A DNA stretch of 64,000 nt from Histidinibacterium lentulum (GTDB lineage: Bacteria > Pseudomonadota > Alphaproteobacteria > Rhodobacterales > Rhodobacteraceae), in NCBI RefSeq assembly GCF_003789055.1, contig NZ_ML119082.1:496001-560000 (forward strand), given 5' to 3'. Shown piece after piece: positions 39,771 through 49,265 of this stretch. Position 1 is the stretch's first letter. Each line of letters starts with the position of its first letter. The notes beneath the pieces were generated by a model that saw only the letters and a program-made list of their open reading frames with translations, did not search any database and was not told the origin of the DNA. The translations under genes were made by a program, and so were the position numbers.

Positions 39771-41414
39771 TCAGTTCGCCGCGCGCAGGCGGAGTTCGAC
39801 CGTGTCGGCGAGGCGCAGGGACAGGGCGGCGATGGTGAGTGTGGAGTTCACGCAGGCCGAGGAGGGAAAGACCGAGGAGGACGCGACCCAGAGGTTTTCG
39901 GTCCCGTGGACCCGGCAGTCGGCGTCCACGACGCTGGTTTCGGGGTCGGTGCCCATGATCGTGCCGCCCATGATGTGGTTGTTGTTGGCGAAGCCGTCCG
40001 AACCGTCGTCCACCGAGACCAGCTCCGCGCCGAGGATGTCCACGATCTCGCGGTAGACCTCTGCGCTGTGGCGCGCGCTGTCGCGCACATAGTCGCCGAC
40101 CTCCCACCAGATCTCGGGCCGGGCAAGGCCGAGGCCGTCGGTCTGGCTGTCCGAGAGCGTCAGGCGGTTGCGCGCGAGGGGAAGCTGTTCGTGGAAGTTG
40201 TTGATCGCGCAGCGGCGGGACGCGAGATCGCGGACGGTCTCGCGCAGCTCCGCGCCGGTCAGACCCTCCTCCACCTTCTCGTCGACGATGCCGGCGACGG
40301 AGGAGGCGTTCCAGAGATGCAGCTTCTTCGCCGCGTAACGCGACCGGAACTCGCCGTCGCGCCAGCGCAGGATCGAGGTCATCTCCTGGGGGCCGCGACC
40401 GGGCCAGACCGGCTCGGGCATGTCGAAGACGACCGAGGTTCCGGGGTGATCCATCAGGTAGCGGCCCACCTGGTCGGTCGCGTTGCCGATGCCCTCGGGC
40501 GCGGTCTCCTGCGCGCTCAGGAGCATCAGGCGGGGCGTCTCGATGCCGTTGGCGGCGAGCACGATCTGGCGGGCGGCGACACGCCATTCCGCGCCGTCCG
40601 GGCGCCTGAAGAGGACCGCCTGCGCCACGCCCTCGGCGTCGAGTTCGACGAAGGTCACGACGGCGTCGGGCTCCACGCGGGCGCCCGCGGCCTCGGCGGC
40701 CTCGACTCCGTGGATGCCGTTGTACATGGCCCCGATGGGGCAGATCGGCATGCAGTTGTTGGCGCCGCAGCAGGGCGGGCGGCCGTCGTAGATGCGGTTG
40801 TTGCGGGCCACGGGCTCGGTCAGCATCTGGAAGCCGTGGGGATTGAGCGCCTCGGCGATGGTGCGGTCCATGTAGCTGAGGGGCAGCTCGTCCATCGGAT
40901 AGGGCGCGGAGCGCGGGGCGAGGACGGTGTCGGGAGACGCGGCGGCCTCGTCGTTGCTCCCGGCGACGCCCATCCGGGTCTCGGCCTCGAGGTAGTAGGC
41001 CTCGAGGTCGTCGTAGGAGAGGGGCCAGTCCCGCCCCACCCCGTAGAGCGAGTTCAGCCGGAAATCGTTGGGCAGGAATCGCCAGGTGGCGGCGGCCCAG
41101 TGCCAGGTCGTCCCGCCCACGGCGCGGACGTACTGCTGGTTGTAGGGGTCGGGTCCGGTCTGGATCAGGTGCTCACCCCATTCCGTCGGCCGGGGTGCGG
41201 GCGCATGGGGCGGGTTCGGATAGGGCGCCATGAAATGGGTGTCGGCGCTGCGGCGCCAGTCGGCGACGATGGCGTCGCGCGCGATGCGGGGCCCGGCCTC
41301 GAGCATCAGCACCGACCGGCCGCGCCGAGCGAGGCTTTCGGCTGCCATCGCCCCCGCCACGCCCGCCCCCACGATCAGCACGTCCGGGGTGAGCGGATAA
41401 TCGGTGGGGGCCAT
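39771..41414 (-). CDS. GMC-type FAD dehydrogenase with 3Fe-4S cysteine set
   Basis: The protein has 547 residues. An FAD-binding GxGxxG (LIVGAGVAGAMAAESL), a GMC core and a C-terminal HIMGGTIMGTDPETSVVD followed by NSTLTIAALS are present. Cysteines 215, 216, 221 and 225 (RPPCCGANNCMPICPIG) have the same spacing as the 3Fe-4S ligands of bacterial FAD-glucose dehydrogenase. It therefore probably oxidises a sugar or alcohol and passes electrons to a cytochrome c. It has no signal peptide, so it needs a Tat small subunit for export; none is adjacent. The nearest fitting partner is encoded at 53585. Confidence 0.87.
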   Translation of the reverse strand: MAPTDYPLTPDVLIVGAGVAGAMAAESLARRGRSVLMLEAGPRIARDAIVADWRRSADTHFMAPYPNPPHAPAPRPTEWGEHLIQTGPDPYNQQYVRAVGGTTWHWAAATWRFLPNDFRLNSLYGVGRDWPLSYDDLEAYYLEAETRMGVAGSNDEAAASPDTVLAPRSAPYPMDELPLSYMDRTIAEALNPHGFQMLTEPVARNNRIYDGRPPCCGANNCMPICPIGAMYNGIHGVEAAEAAGARVEPDAVVTFVELDAEGVAQAVLFRRPDGAEWRVAARQIVLAANGIETPRLMLLSAQETAPEGIGNATDQVGRYLMDHPGTSVVFDMPEPVWPGRGPQEMTSILRWRDGEFRSRYAAKKLHLWNASSVAGIVDEKVEEGLTGAELRETVRDLASRRCAINNFHEQLPLARNRLTLSDSQTDGLGLARPEIWWEVGDYVRDSARHSAEVYREIVDILGAELVSVDDGSDGFANNNHIMGGTIMGTDPETSVVDADCRVHGTENLWVASSSVFPSSACVNSTLTIAALSLRLADTVELRLRAAN

Positions 41415-41472
41415 GGGTGCTGTCCTCTGTCGCTGTCGGATGTCCGGCGCGATGCGGCCGGCACGGCCCGGA

Positions 41473-41498
41473 AACGCGTCCCGCGCGGGGGTTGTTCC
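41473..41498 (-). promoter_or_regulatory. Sigma-EcfG promoter, full consensus
   Basis: Minus-strand GGAAC-N17-CGTT ends 58 bases before the GMC dehydrogenase start and would drive the GMC-exoD pair. Confidence 0.7.
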
Positions 41499-41505
41499 TG
41501 AGGTC

Positions 41506-42543
41506 TCAGCCGCCGCCCGCGAGGGTCTGGATCAGGATCGCCGCCGCATAGACGACGAGGATGCCCACGCTTTCGAGACCGATGTTCCCGGGACCCTCCT
41601 TCTGCCGGAAGAGCTGCCCGAGGGTGAGGATCGCCGTCATGATCAGTCCGACCGTGATCCAGAAGAGATCGTCGCGGCCGACCGCGTGGTAGAGAGACCC
41701 CTCGCGGTAGGCGCCATCGGCGGCCACGAGAAACAGCGTGTCGAAGGTGTTGCCGCCGATGATCCCGCCCATGGCCAGTTGCAGCGCGCCGCGGCGCACG
41801 GCCGCGAGGGTGGTGATCAGTTCGGGCAGCGAGGTGACCACGGCGGTCATCAGCGCGCCCACGACCGAGGCGCGGATGTCGAACCGGTCGGTGAGCTCGC
41901 CCGCCACCTGCGCCACGACCCAGCCCGCAGTGGCCATGGCGAGCATCAGAGCCGCGAAGGAAGCCACGAGACGCGGCGTGGAGGGCGCGTCGGCCTCTTC
42001 CTCGTCGGGGGTGTCGGTATCGGTCTCCGTGGTCTCGACCGCCTCCCACATGGGCTTCTGCCGCACGAGGTGGGTGGCGTAGACGCCGCCGAGGTAGATC
42101 GCGAGCAGCAGGACCGACACCGGATGAACGCCGAGCAGGGTCACGTCCGGTCCGAGCCACGCCGCCAGCGGCAGGGCCAGCATCAGCATCAGCAGCGCGC
42201 CCTGGAAGACGTTGGCCATGTCGGCGGCGGCATGTTCGAGATTGGCGCGCCGGTGCACGACGTCGGCGATTGCGAGGAACGCCGTCTGCGCCGCGATGCC
42301 GCCGATGCCGTTCGAGAAGGCGAGCGAGGCGCGGCCGTCGACGGCGGCGGTGACCGAGACGATGGTGCCCGAGAGCGAGGTGGAGGCGCCGAGGAGCACG
42401 CCTCCGACGATGGCCTCGCCGAGGCCCGTGCGGTCTGCGATCAGGTCGGCCTGGCCTGTCATCCTGGTGCCGCCGAAGACGATGACCAGCGCGGCGACGG
42501 CGAAGACGCCCAGAAGGATCGGTGTGGAAAGGGCGCCGAACAT
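41506..42543 (-). CDS. Sodium/calcium exchanger-family (CaCA) protein
   Basis: This 345-residue protein has about ten helices and two alpha repeats. The second (TAVVTSLPELITTLAAVRRG, then GNTFDTLFLVAADG) is canonical. The first reads GASTSLSGTIVSVTAAVDGR, where the usual acidic residue after TSLP is missing, so ion selectivity may be altered. No sigma-EcfG site faces the start at 42543, unlike its neighbours. Confidence 0.8.
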   Translation of the reverse strand: MFGALSTPILLGVFAVAALVIVFGGTRMTGQADLIADRTGLGEAIVGGVLLGASTSLSGTIVSVTAAVDGRASLAFSNGIGGIAAQTAFLAIADVVHRRANLEHAAADMANVFQGALLMLMLALPLAAWLGPDVTLLGVHPVSVLLLAIYLGGVYATHLVRQKPMWEAVETTETDTDTPDEEEADAPSTPRLVASFAALMLAMATAGWVVAQVAGELTDRFDIRASVVGALMTAVVTSLPELITTLAAVRRGALQLAMGGIIGGNTFDTLFLVAADGAYREGSLYHAVGRDDLFWITVGLIMTAILTLGQLFRQKEGPGNIGLESVGILVVYAAAILIQTLAGGG

Positions 42544-42611
42544 GAGCCCACAACCCCGGCGGGCCGGATTGGTTCAGCCACAGCTTCCGGGGTCCGGCGG
42601 CATGACCTTCG

Positions 42612-42637
42612 GGAACCTCCGGGCCGGGCCGCTGGTT
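42612..42637 (+). promoter_or_regulatory. Sigma-EcfG-like promoter of trkH
   Basis: GGAAC-N17-GGTT ends 27 bases before the GTG start of the TrkH-like gene. Confidence 0.6.
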
Positions 42638-42664
42638 CTGTCGGGAACCTTCGGAGAGGCGGAC

Positions 42665-44143
42665 GTGTCAGGCGGCCAGCGCAACGTGATCTGGGCGGCA
42701 CGCCCCGCCGCGGTCTGGAAGGCCCTGCAATCGCAGGGGCATGTGGTGGCCGCCGTGTTCGTGCCGCCCTGGGCGCTGGCCCTCGGAGAGGCGGAGTGGA
42801 CGCTGGCGCTGGCGCTGGCGCCGGGCGTGGCGCTGCCGCTCGGCGCGGGACTGGCGGCACGCCGGCGCGGACCGCCCCCGGGTCTGCGGCAGATCGAGGG
42901 GATGGCGGTCTTCGTGCTGCTGTTCGTGGTGGTCGCGATCCTCGCGGTTCCCGGGTTCCTCGCCCTCGGGATGCCGCCACTGGATGCGCTGTTCGAATCC
43001 GTCTCGGGCATCACCTCGACCGGGCTCACGCTGGCGCAGAACACCATGGACTGGCCGCTGGCGGGGCACCTCCTGCGGGCGTGGATGCAATGGGCCGGCG
43101 GCTTCGCCATCGCGGTGGCGGGCGTGGCGCTGATCCTCGGTCCCGGCAGCGGGTCGCGGGGCGCCGCGCAGTCCATCGGGCAGGCGGGGATCGGCGAGCG
43201 CGACCTGATCAGCTCGACCCGAGCGCAGGCGCGGTCGCTGCTGATCGTCTACGGGCTGCTGACGATGGCGGCGATCCTGCTCCTGCTGCCGCTGATGCCC
43301 TCGTGGTGGGAGGCGGTGGCGGTGGCGCTGACGGCCGTGTCCACGGGCGGCTTCACGCCCCGGCCTGACAGCCTCGCGAGCTACGGCACGGCGGCGCAGG
43401 TCGCCACGCTGGTCATCTGCGCGGCCACCGCCGTGTCGCTGCTGGGCTACATCATCGCGGAACGCAGCGGGCCGCGGCTGGCGCTTCGGAAGAGCAACGC
43501 CGGGCCGGTGCTGGCGCTGCTGCTGGCGGGACTCGCCCTGACGGCGGGGCTGGCGTGGCGCGCGGGCGCGGACCCGGAGGGCATCCTCGCGGCGGCGCTG
43601 AACTATGCCAGCGGGGCCACCACGGCGGGCTTTTCCGTCAGCGCCGTCTCGAACGCGCCGGCGGTGGTGGCGATGATCCTCGCGGGCATGGTGATCGGGG
43701 GCGGGATAGGCTCGACGGCGGGCGGGCTCAAGGTGGACCGGCTCGTGGTCTTCGCACGGACCGTGACGCTCACCTCGGTGCGGATGCGCGCGCCGCCGCG
43801 GGCGGTCACCGTGCTGGAGGAGCACGGCCACAAGGTCTCGCCGGACCGGCTGATCGGCATGGTGGCGGTGGCGCTGCTCTATGCCGGCACCCTGCTCGCC
43901 GCCTGGGTGATCTTTCTCGCGGCGGGGCAGGATGCGCTGGGCGCGCTCTTCGACATCGTCTCGGCGCTGTCGACGGTGGGGCTGTCGTCGGGTCTGACCG
44001 GGCCGGATCTGGCGCCGGGGCTGAAGGCGGTGCTGATCGCGGCGATGCTGCTGGGGCGGCTCGAGTTCATCGCGCTTCTGGTCGTGCTCTCGCCCGGCAC
44101 ATGGTCGCCGCGTCCGTTTCAGAACAGCCGGAAAGGAGCATGA
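42665..44143 (+). CDS. trkH: Potassium uptake protein TrkH/KtrB family
   Basis: The protein has 492 residues when read from a GTG at 42665, which has GGAGAGG about 6 bases upstream. Pore-loop signatures include SVSGITSTGLTL, LTAVSTGGFTPRP, YASGATTAGFSV and ALSTVGLSSGLTGPD, the four TTGL-like selectivity filters. A GGGIGSTAGGLKVDR gate region is present. It imports K+ at the inner membrane together with the regulator encoded 1 base downstream. K+ uptake is a primary response to osmotic upshift. Confidence 0.9.
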   Translation: MSGGQRNVIWAARPAAVWKALQSQGHVVAAVFVPPWALALGEAEWTLALALAPGVALPLGAGLAARRRGPPPGLRQIEGMAVFVLLFVVVAILAVPGFLALGMPPLDALFESVSGITSTGLTLAQNTMDWPLAGHLLRAWMQWAGGFAIAVAGVALILGPGSGSRGAAQSIGQAGIGERDLISSTRAQARSLLIVYGLLTMAAILLLLPLMPSWWEAVAVALTAVSTGGFTPRPDSLASYGTAAQVATLVICAATAVSLLGYIIAERSGPRLALRKSNAGPVLALLLAGLALTAGLAWRAGADPEGILAAALNYASGATTAGFSVSAVSNAPAVVAMILAGMVIGGGIGSTAGGLKVDRLVVFARTVTLTSVRMRAPPRAVTVLEEHGHKVSPDRLIGMVAVALLYAGTLLAAWVIFLAAGQDALGALFDIVSALSTVGLSSGLTGPDLAPGLKAVLIAAMLLGRLEFIALLVVLSPGTWSPRPFQNSRKGA

Positions 44144-44144
44144 C

Positions 44145-44834
44145 ATGCGGATCGTCATCATCGGCGCGTCCCGGTTCGGGATCGCGACCGCGGAGCAGCT
44201 GATCGAGAACGGGCACGAGGTCGTCCTGATAGACAAGGATGCGACCAAGCTGGAGCACCTCGCGGAAGAGCTCGACTGCGGCTTCATCGAGGGCGACGGG
44301 TCGCTGCCCTCTGTGCAGAGGGATGCCTTCGGCGACCATGCGGACGCGCTGGTCGCGCTGACCAACCAGGACGACGAGAACATCCTCGCGGCTCTCGTGG
44401 GAAAGTCCGTCGGCTTCGGGAGGGTTGTCCCGCAGATCGTGCGGCAGGAGCTTCTGGCGGTCTGCGAGGAGCTGGAGCTCGAGAACCTGATCACGCCCCA
44501 TGCCACCGTTGCCCGCTCCATCGTGCGCTCGCTGGAGGAAAAGAGCGAGGCCTCGCTGGACCTGCGCACGCACCGGGCCTTCGAGGTGCTGTTCTACAAG
44601 GTCGGCGCGCCCTGCGCCGGGAACACGATCCGCGATCTCGATCTGCCCCGAGACGTGCGTGTGATCGCCCTGTCCCGGGGCGAGGAGGAGCGGCTCGTGG
44701 AGAACGACACCCGGCTCGAGGAGGGCGACGGGCTGATCGTCGCCGTGGCGCCCGAGGCACAGGAGCGCATGGACGAGATCATGTCGAAGGAGCGCGGCGA
44801 GGAGGAGACCCGACAGGACGGCGAGGAGGACTAG
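44145..44834 (+). CDS. trkA: TrkA/KtrA-type potassium channel regulator
   Basis: This 229-residue protein has an RCK-N Rossmann domain (VIIGASRFGIATAEQLIENG, acidic end VVLIDKD) and an RCK-C domain (about 150-215). It binds nucleotides and gates the TrkH pore. The single-module length fits KtrA-like proteins rather than the double-module TrkA of E. coli. Its stop is 2 bases from the -35 of the next promoter. Confidence 0.9.
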   Translation: MRIVIIGASRFGIATAEQLIENGHEVVLIDKDATKLEHLAEELDCGFIEGDGSLPSVQRDAFGDHADALVALTNQDDENILAALVGKSVGFGRVVPQIVRQELLAVCEELELENLITPHATVARSIVRSLEEKSEASLDLRTHRAFEVLFYKVGAPCAGNTIRDLDLPRDVRVIALSRGEEERLVENDTRLEEGDGLIVAVAPEAQERMDEIMSKERGEEETRQDGEED

Positions 44835-44836
44835 GT

Positions 44837-44861
44837 GGAACAAGCTCCGGCCGGGACCGTT
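44837..44861 (+). promoter_or_regulatory. Sigma-EcfG promoter, full consensus, before dehydrogenase-oxidase run
   Basis: GGAAC-N16-CGTT ends 40 bases before the Tat subunit gene at 44902. Nine genes with very short gaps follow on the same strand. Confidence 0.75.
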
Positions 44862-44901
44862 TTGAAGCCAGTTCACCGATCCCGCGAAAGGAGCCGCCCC
44901 G

Positions 44902-45609
44902 ATGATCCCTTTCTCCCGCCGTGCGGTGCTGATGGGTCTTGGCGCCGCCGGCCTGTCGGCCGCTGTCCCCGGACCGGCCAAGGCGCAGAACCCGTTCCAG
45001 AGGATCGACGGGCGGCCGTGGTTCTTTCTGTCGGATGCAGAGGCGAGGTTCTTCGCGGCGGCGGGCGACACGCTGATCCCGGGCGACGAGTTTCCGTCGG
45101 CGACCCAGGCGGGGGTCGTGGATTTCATCGACCTGCAGCTGGCCGGGCCCTACGGCCAGGGGGCCACGCTCTACCTGAAGGGGCCGTTCCCGCAGGGGAC
45201 GTCGGCCCAGGGCTGGCAGATGCCCTACACGCCCGCCGATCTCTTCCGCCGCGGCATCGCGCTGATGGGCGACAGCGGAACGCCGCTCGCCGATCTCGAT
45301 GCCGAGGGGCGCAACGACGCCATGACGCGGCTGAGCGAGGGGGAGACGGACATCGGCCCGGACATTCCGGCGACGGGCTTATTCGACGAGCTCTGGGCGC
45401 TGGTGCGCGAGGGCTACTTCGCCGACCCGATCTATGGCGGCAACCGCGACTACGCGGGCTGGGAGATGGTGGGCTTCCCCGGCGCCCATGCCTACTACCT
45501 CGATTTCGTCGAGGTGAACGCCCCTTACCCCGTCCAGCCCCGCGGCATCGCCCATGTCCCCGGCACCAACCGCCCGGCGGAGTTCCCCGGCGCGCGGCGG
45601 GGGGGCTGA
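44902..45609 (+). CDS. Gluconate 2-dehydrogenase subunit 3-family protein, Tat-exported
   Basis: This 235-residue protein has a twin-arginine signal (SRRAVLMGLGAAGLSAAV, cut near AKAQ). The mature part (FFLSDAEARFFAAAGDTLIP) matches the gluconate 2-dehydrogenase subunit 3 family, the small subunit that carries the FAD subunit across the membrane by Tat hitch-hiking. AAAGGAG precedes the ATG. It is followed 3 bases later by the FAD subunit gene. Confidence 0.87.
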   Translation: MIPFSRRAVLMGLGAAGLSAAVPGPAKAQNPFQRIDGRPWFFLSDAEARFFAAAGDTLIPGDEFPSATQAGVVDFIDLQLAGPYGQGATLYLKGPFPQGTSAQGWQMPYTPADLFRRGIALMGDSGTPLADLDAEGRNDAMTRLSEGETDIGPDIPATGLFDELWALVREGYFADPIYGGNRDYAGWEMVGFPGAHAYYLDFVEVNAPYPVQPRGIAHVPGTNRPAEFPGARRGG

Positions 45610-45612
45610 GGC

Positions 45613-47391
45613 ATGGTCACGACGCTTCCCAAGACAGATGTGGTGATCGTGGGTGCGGGCTGGACCGGCCTCGCCGCGGCCTACGAGCTTGCCCATAACG
45701 GGCAGCGCTGCGTGGTGCTGGAACGCGGCAGCTACCGCCACGACGCCACCGATTTCGCCGGCCCCGAGGAGCATGACGAGCTGAAATACGCCCGGCGCAA
45801 GGAGCACATGATCGACACGCCGGTGAAAACGCTGTCGTTCCGCAACAACCGGGACGAACAGGCGCTCCCGATGCGGCGGCTGGGGTCCTTCCTGCCCGGA
45901 AAGGGGCTCGGTGGCGCGGGCATCCACTGGAACGGCCAGCTCTGGCGGCCGCTGCCCTCGGATCTCGAGATGCGCAGCCATTACACGGACCGCTACGGTG
46001 CCAGCATCCTCGACGGGATGACCGTGCAAGACTGGGGCGTCACCTATGACGAACTCGAGCCGCATCTCGATTTCTTCGACCGGATCTGCGGGACGGCGGG
46101 CATCGCGGGCAATATCGGCGGAGAGATCCAGGAGGGCGGAAACCCCTTCGAGGGGCCGCGGAGCGCGCCCTACCCGAACCCGCCGATGAAGACGCCGCCG
46201 CCCTTGCAGCGGTTTCACGACGCGGCGCAGGGCATGGGGCTGCATCCGTTCCAGATGCCCTCGGCGAACGTCACCCAGTCCTACGAGAACCCGTATGGCG
46301 CGCAGCTTCATCCCTGCACCTATTGCGGCTTCTGCGAGCGGTTCGGCTGCGGCTACTATGCCAAGGCGGACCCGATCATCTGCATCTACGACCGGCTGAA
46401 GGGGCACGAGAATTTCGAGCTGAGGTTCGAGACCCATGTGCTCCGGGTCGAGAAATCCTCGGACGGGCAGACGGTCACCGGGGTGACCTATGTGGATGCC
46501 GAGGGGCGCGAGGTGTTCCAGCCGGCGGACGTGGTGTGCCTCAATGCCTACGGGCTCTGGAACGTGCACCTCATGCTCGTCTCGGGCCTGGGCGAACGCT
46601 ACGACCCCGCCACGGGCGAGGGAACGCTGGGCCGCAACTATGCCTACCAGACCATCGCCGCGGTTTCCGTGATCTTCGAGGAGGACGTCTGGTCGAACCC
46701 CTTCATCGGCGCGGGCGCGCTGGGGATGACGGTGGACGACTACAACGGCGACAATTTCGATCACACCGGGCTCGGTTTCGTGGGCGGCGGCTACATCTCG
46801 GCCAACCAGACGAACGGCCGGCCGATCAACTATCAGCCGGTGCCGCCCGGAACGCCGTCCTGGGGCCTCGAGTGGAAGCAGGCCCTGCGGGAGACCTATG
46901 CGCACCATGTGGGGATCGTCTGCCATGGCTCCTCGATGTCGGTGCCGGAGAACTATCTCGACCTCGACCCGACCTGGACGGACGACTACGGCCAGCCGTT
47001 GCTGCGGCTGACCTTCGACTTTCCCGACAACGACCGGCGGATGGCGGCCTGGGTGCTCGACCGCGCCGAGGAGATCGCCCGGAACATGGAGGGCGTGCGG
47101 CACATCTCCACCAGCAACAACGCGGCGGAGGGCGAAGCCTATTCCATCGTGCCCTACCAGACCACGCACAACACCGGCGGCGCGGTCATGGGCACCGATC
47201 CCGCCACGAGCGTGGTCAACCGCTACGGACAGCACTGGGATTACCACAACGTCTTCGTATTCGGCGCCTGCCTCTTTCCGCAGAACCTCGGCTACAACCC
47301 CACGGGTCCGCTGATGGGGCTCGCCTACTGGACGATCGAGCACATGAAGCGGGACTACCTGCCCGATCCCCGCCCGCTGATGGACGCCTGA
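45613..47391 (+). CDS. GMC-family FAD dehydrogenase, gluconate 2-dehydrogenase alpha-like
   Basis: The protein has 592 residues, with FAD motif VIVGAGWTGLAAAYEL and a C-terminal GMC signature TTHNTGGAVMGTDPATSVVN. Cys235, 238, 241 and 246 (HPCTYCGFCERFGCGYY) form a cluster different from that of the GMC protein at 39771 and typical of gluconate dehydrogenase-like enzymes. It lacks its own signal and is presumably exported with the preceding Tat subunit. Electrons should pass to the dihaem cytochrome encoded 11 bases downstream. The substrate is not determined. Confidence 0.87.
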   Translation: MVTTLPKTDVVIVGAGWTGLAAAYELAHNGQRCVVLERGSYRHDATDFAGPEEHDELKYARRKEHMIDTPVKTLSFRNNRDEQALPMRRLGSFLPGKGLGGAGIHWNGQLWRPLPSDLEMRSHYTDRYGASILDGMTVQDWGVTYDELEPHLDFFDRICGTAGIAGNIGGEIQEGGNPFEGPRSAPYPNPPMKTPPPLQRFHDAAQGMGLHPFQMPSANVTQSYENPYGAQLHPCTYCGFCERFGCGYYAKADPIICIYDRLKGHENFELRFETHVLRVEKSSDGQTVTGVTYVDAEGREVFQPADVVCLNAYGLWNVHLMLVSGLGERYDPATGEGTLGRNYAYQTIAAVSVIFEEDVWSNPFIGAGALGMTVDDYNGDNFDHTGLGFVGGGYISANQTNGRPINYQPVPPGTPSWGLEWKQALRETYAHHVGIVCHGSSMSVPENYLDLDPTWTDDYGQPLLRLTFDFPDNDRRMAAWVLDRAEEIARNMEGVRHISTSNNAAEGEAYSIVPYQTTHNTGGAVMGTDPATSVVNRYGQHWDYHNVFVFGACLFPQNLGYNPTGPLMGLAYWTIEHMKRDYLPDPRPLMDA

Positions 47392-47402
47392 AGGAGACCG
47401 CG

Positions 47403-48281
47403 ATGCCGACGCGCAAGACCAGACTGACCGCCGGCGCCGCTGTCGCGATCGCCGTGGCCGTGGCCGTGCCGATGCTGACGGACGCCCAGGATTACGCGCC
47501 CTTCACCGGGGGGCCGACGGCGGACGATCTCGACCGCCTGCTCGAGGAACCGGACGACGCGCTCGTCGTGCCGGGACGCGAGCCCGTGGACGAGGCGACG
47601 CTGGAGGCGGGCCGGCTCGTGGCCATGGGCGGCACCGAGGCGGGCGGCTCCTCCATGGCCTGCATCACCTGCCACGGGGCCAACGGGCAGGGCGACGGGT
47701 CCGGCGCCTTTCCGCGTCTTACCGGCCAGCCCGCCTGGTATCTCTACAAGCAGCTCGCGGACTATGCCGAAGGCTCGCGTCCGAACCGCGTGATGTCGGG
47801 CATCGCCGAGCGCATGACGGAGGCGGAGATGGAGGCGGTGGCGCTCTACTACGCTGCCGTGGATGCACCCTTCCGGCCCGTGCGCGGAGAGGTCAACGGC
47901 CTGACGCTGCAATGGGGCGGCCAGCTCGCCGCGGTGGGATCGGCCGAACAGGGCATTCCCGCCTGCGTCAACTGCCACGGGGCCAGCGGCTCCGGACTGC
48001 CGCCCTCGGTCCCCTACCTCGCCGGGCAGTATGCCGACTACATGGTGCTGCAGCTGCAGCTCTGGAAGGCCGGAATCCGCGACAACGACGCCATGGACGT
48101 GATGTCCACCATCGCTGACAAGATGACCGAGGAGGACATGCGCGCGGTCTCGGAGTATTTCGCCCGCGTCCGGCCCGAGGAGGATCGTCGGGAGGGGTCC
48201 GGGGGAGCCGTCCGCATCCTTGAGCAGGAAGAGCCCGTCGCCGCGCCCGATGCGAACGCCCTCCTGCCGCTCGGCGACTAG
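47403..48281 (+). CDS. Dihaem cytochrome c (c553/c4-like)
   Basis: This 292-residue exported protein has a signal peptide (cut near TDAQD) and two cytochrome c domains with haem motifs CITCH (87-91) and CVNCH (188-192). It resembles c4-type cytochromes and dehydrogenase cytochrome subunits, and its position makes it the link between the FAD subunit and the caa3 oxidase. An acidic C-terminal tail follows the second domain. AAGGAG precedes the ATG. Confidence 0.87.
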   Translation: MPTRKTRLTAGAAVAIAVAVAVPMLTDAQDYAPFTGGPTADDLDRLLEEPDDALVVPGREPVDEATLEAGRLVAMGGTEAGGSSMACITCHGANGQGDGSGAFPRLTGQPAWYLYKQLADYAEGSRPNRVMSGIAERMTEAEMEAVALYYAAVDAPFRPVRGEVNGLTLQWGGQLAAVGSAEQGIPACVNCHGASGSGLPPSVPYLAGQYADYMVLQLQLWKAGIRDNDAMDVMSTIADKMTEEDMRAVSEYFARVRPEEDRREGSGGAVRILEQEEPVAAPDANALLPLGD

Positions 48282-48323
48282 GCCCGCCATGACCAGCCGT
48301 GCCATCAGTCCGCGGGGCGCCGC

Positions 48324-49265
48324 ATGACCGACCGTGCCGACAGCACCCTGGGCGTGTTCGGCGCCCAGTCGAGCCTCCTGCCCGCGGGCGAGGGCGCCGC
48401 GGCGGCGCTGGGTCTGACCAACGCGATGACGCTGGGGGGCGCCGCGATCTTCGTCATTGTCATGGCGTTCGTCTGGCTCGCCTGGCGGCGGCAGACGGGC
48501 GGGCGGACCTGGTGGATCCTCGGGGGCGGCGTCGTCTTTCCGCTGGTGGTGCTGGCGCTGCTCTTCGTGGCCTCCACCGGCGTCCTGCGCGCGGTGGCGG
48601 GCGGACGCGAGGATGCGGCGCTGACGATCGAGGTGACCGGCCACCAGTTCTGGTGGGACGTCGTCTACGACCCCGGGGGCCTTGCCATCCGCGACGCCAA
48701 CGAGGTGGTGATGCCCGTGGGCGTCCCGGTGCGGATCGTGCTGAAATCAGAGGACGTGATCCATTCCTTCTGGGTCCCCAAGGTCGCGGGCAAGATGGAC
48801 ATGATCCCCGGCCGGGTGAACGAGACGGTGATGACCGCCACCGAGGCCGGCCGTTTCCGCGGGCAATGCGCCGAGTTCTGCGGCCTGTCGCATCCGCTGA
48901 TGGCCTTCGAGATGGTGGCCGTGCCGCCCGACCATTTCCGCGCCTTCCTCGAGGACCTGCAGGGGGATGCGGCGGACGTGGCGGGACCCGCCGCCCGGGG
49001 CCGCGAGGTCTTTCTCGAGGCCGGCTGCGCCGCCTGCCACGCCGTCCGCGGCGTGGCCGAGGGCGCCCGGCTCGGCCCGGACCTCACCCGCGTGGGCGGC
49101 CGCGCCGCGCTGGGCGCGGGCATGTGGCCGATGAACGAAGGCAGTCTCGCGGGCTGGATCGCCGACGTGCAGGACATGAAGCCGGGCGCGAACATGCCCT
49201 CCTACGCTCACCTGTCCGGCCCCGATCTGCGCGCGCTGGCCCAGTGGCTGGGGAGCCTGCGATGA
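48324..49265 (+). CDS. coxB: Cytochrome c oxidase subunit II with fused cytochrome c (caa3 type)
   Basis: The protein has 313 residues. Two membrane helices are followed by the CuA domain with FRGQCAEFCGLSHPLM (Cys-x3-Cys-x3-His-x2-Met) and a fused cytochrome c domain (CAACH, distal Met in GANMPSYAHL). The fusion defines a caa3-type oxidase, which takes electrons from soluble cytochromes and reduces oxygen. The gap to subunit I is about 130 bases and holds no convincing gene or promoter. Confidence 0.93.
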   Translation: MTDRADSTLGVFGAQSSLLPAGEGAAAALGLTNAMTLGGAAIFVIVMAFVWLAWRRQTGGRTWWILGGGVVFPLVVLALLFVASTGVLRAVAGGREDAALTIEVTGHQFWWDVVYDPGGLAIRDANEVVMPVGVPVRIVLKSEDVIHSFWVPKVAGKMDMIPGRVNETVMTATEAGRFRGQCAEFCGLSHPLMAFEMVAVPPDHFRAFLEDLQGDAADVAGPAARGREVFLEAGCAACHAVRGVAEGARLGPDLTRVGGRAALGAGMWPMNEGSLAGWIADVQDMKPGANMPSYAHLSGPDLRALAQWLGSLR

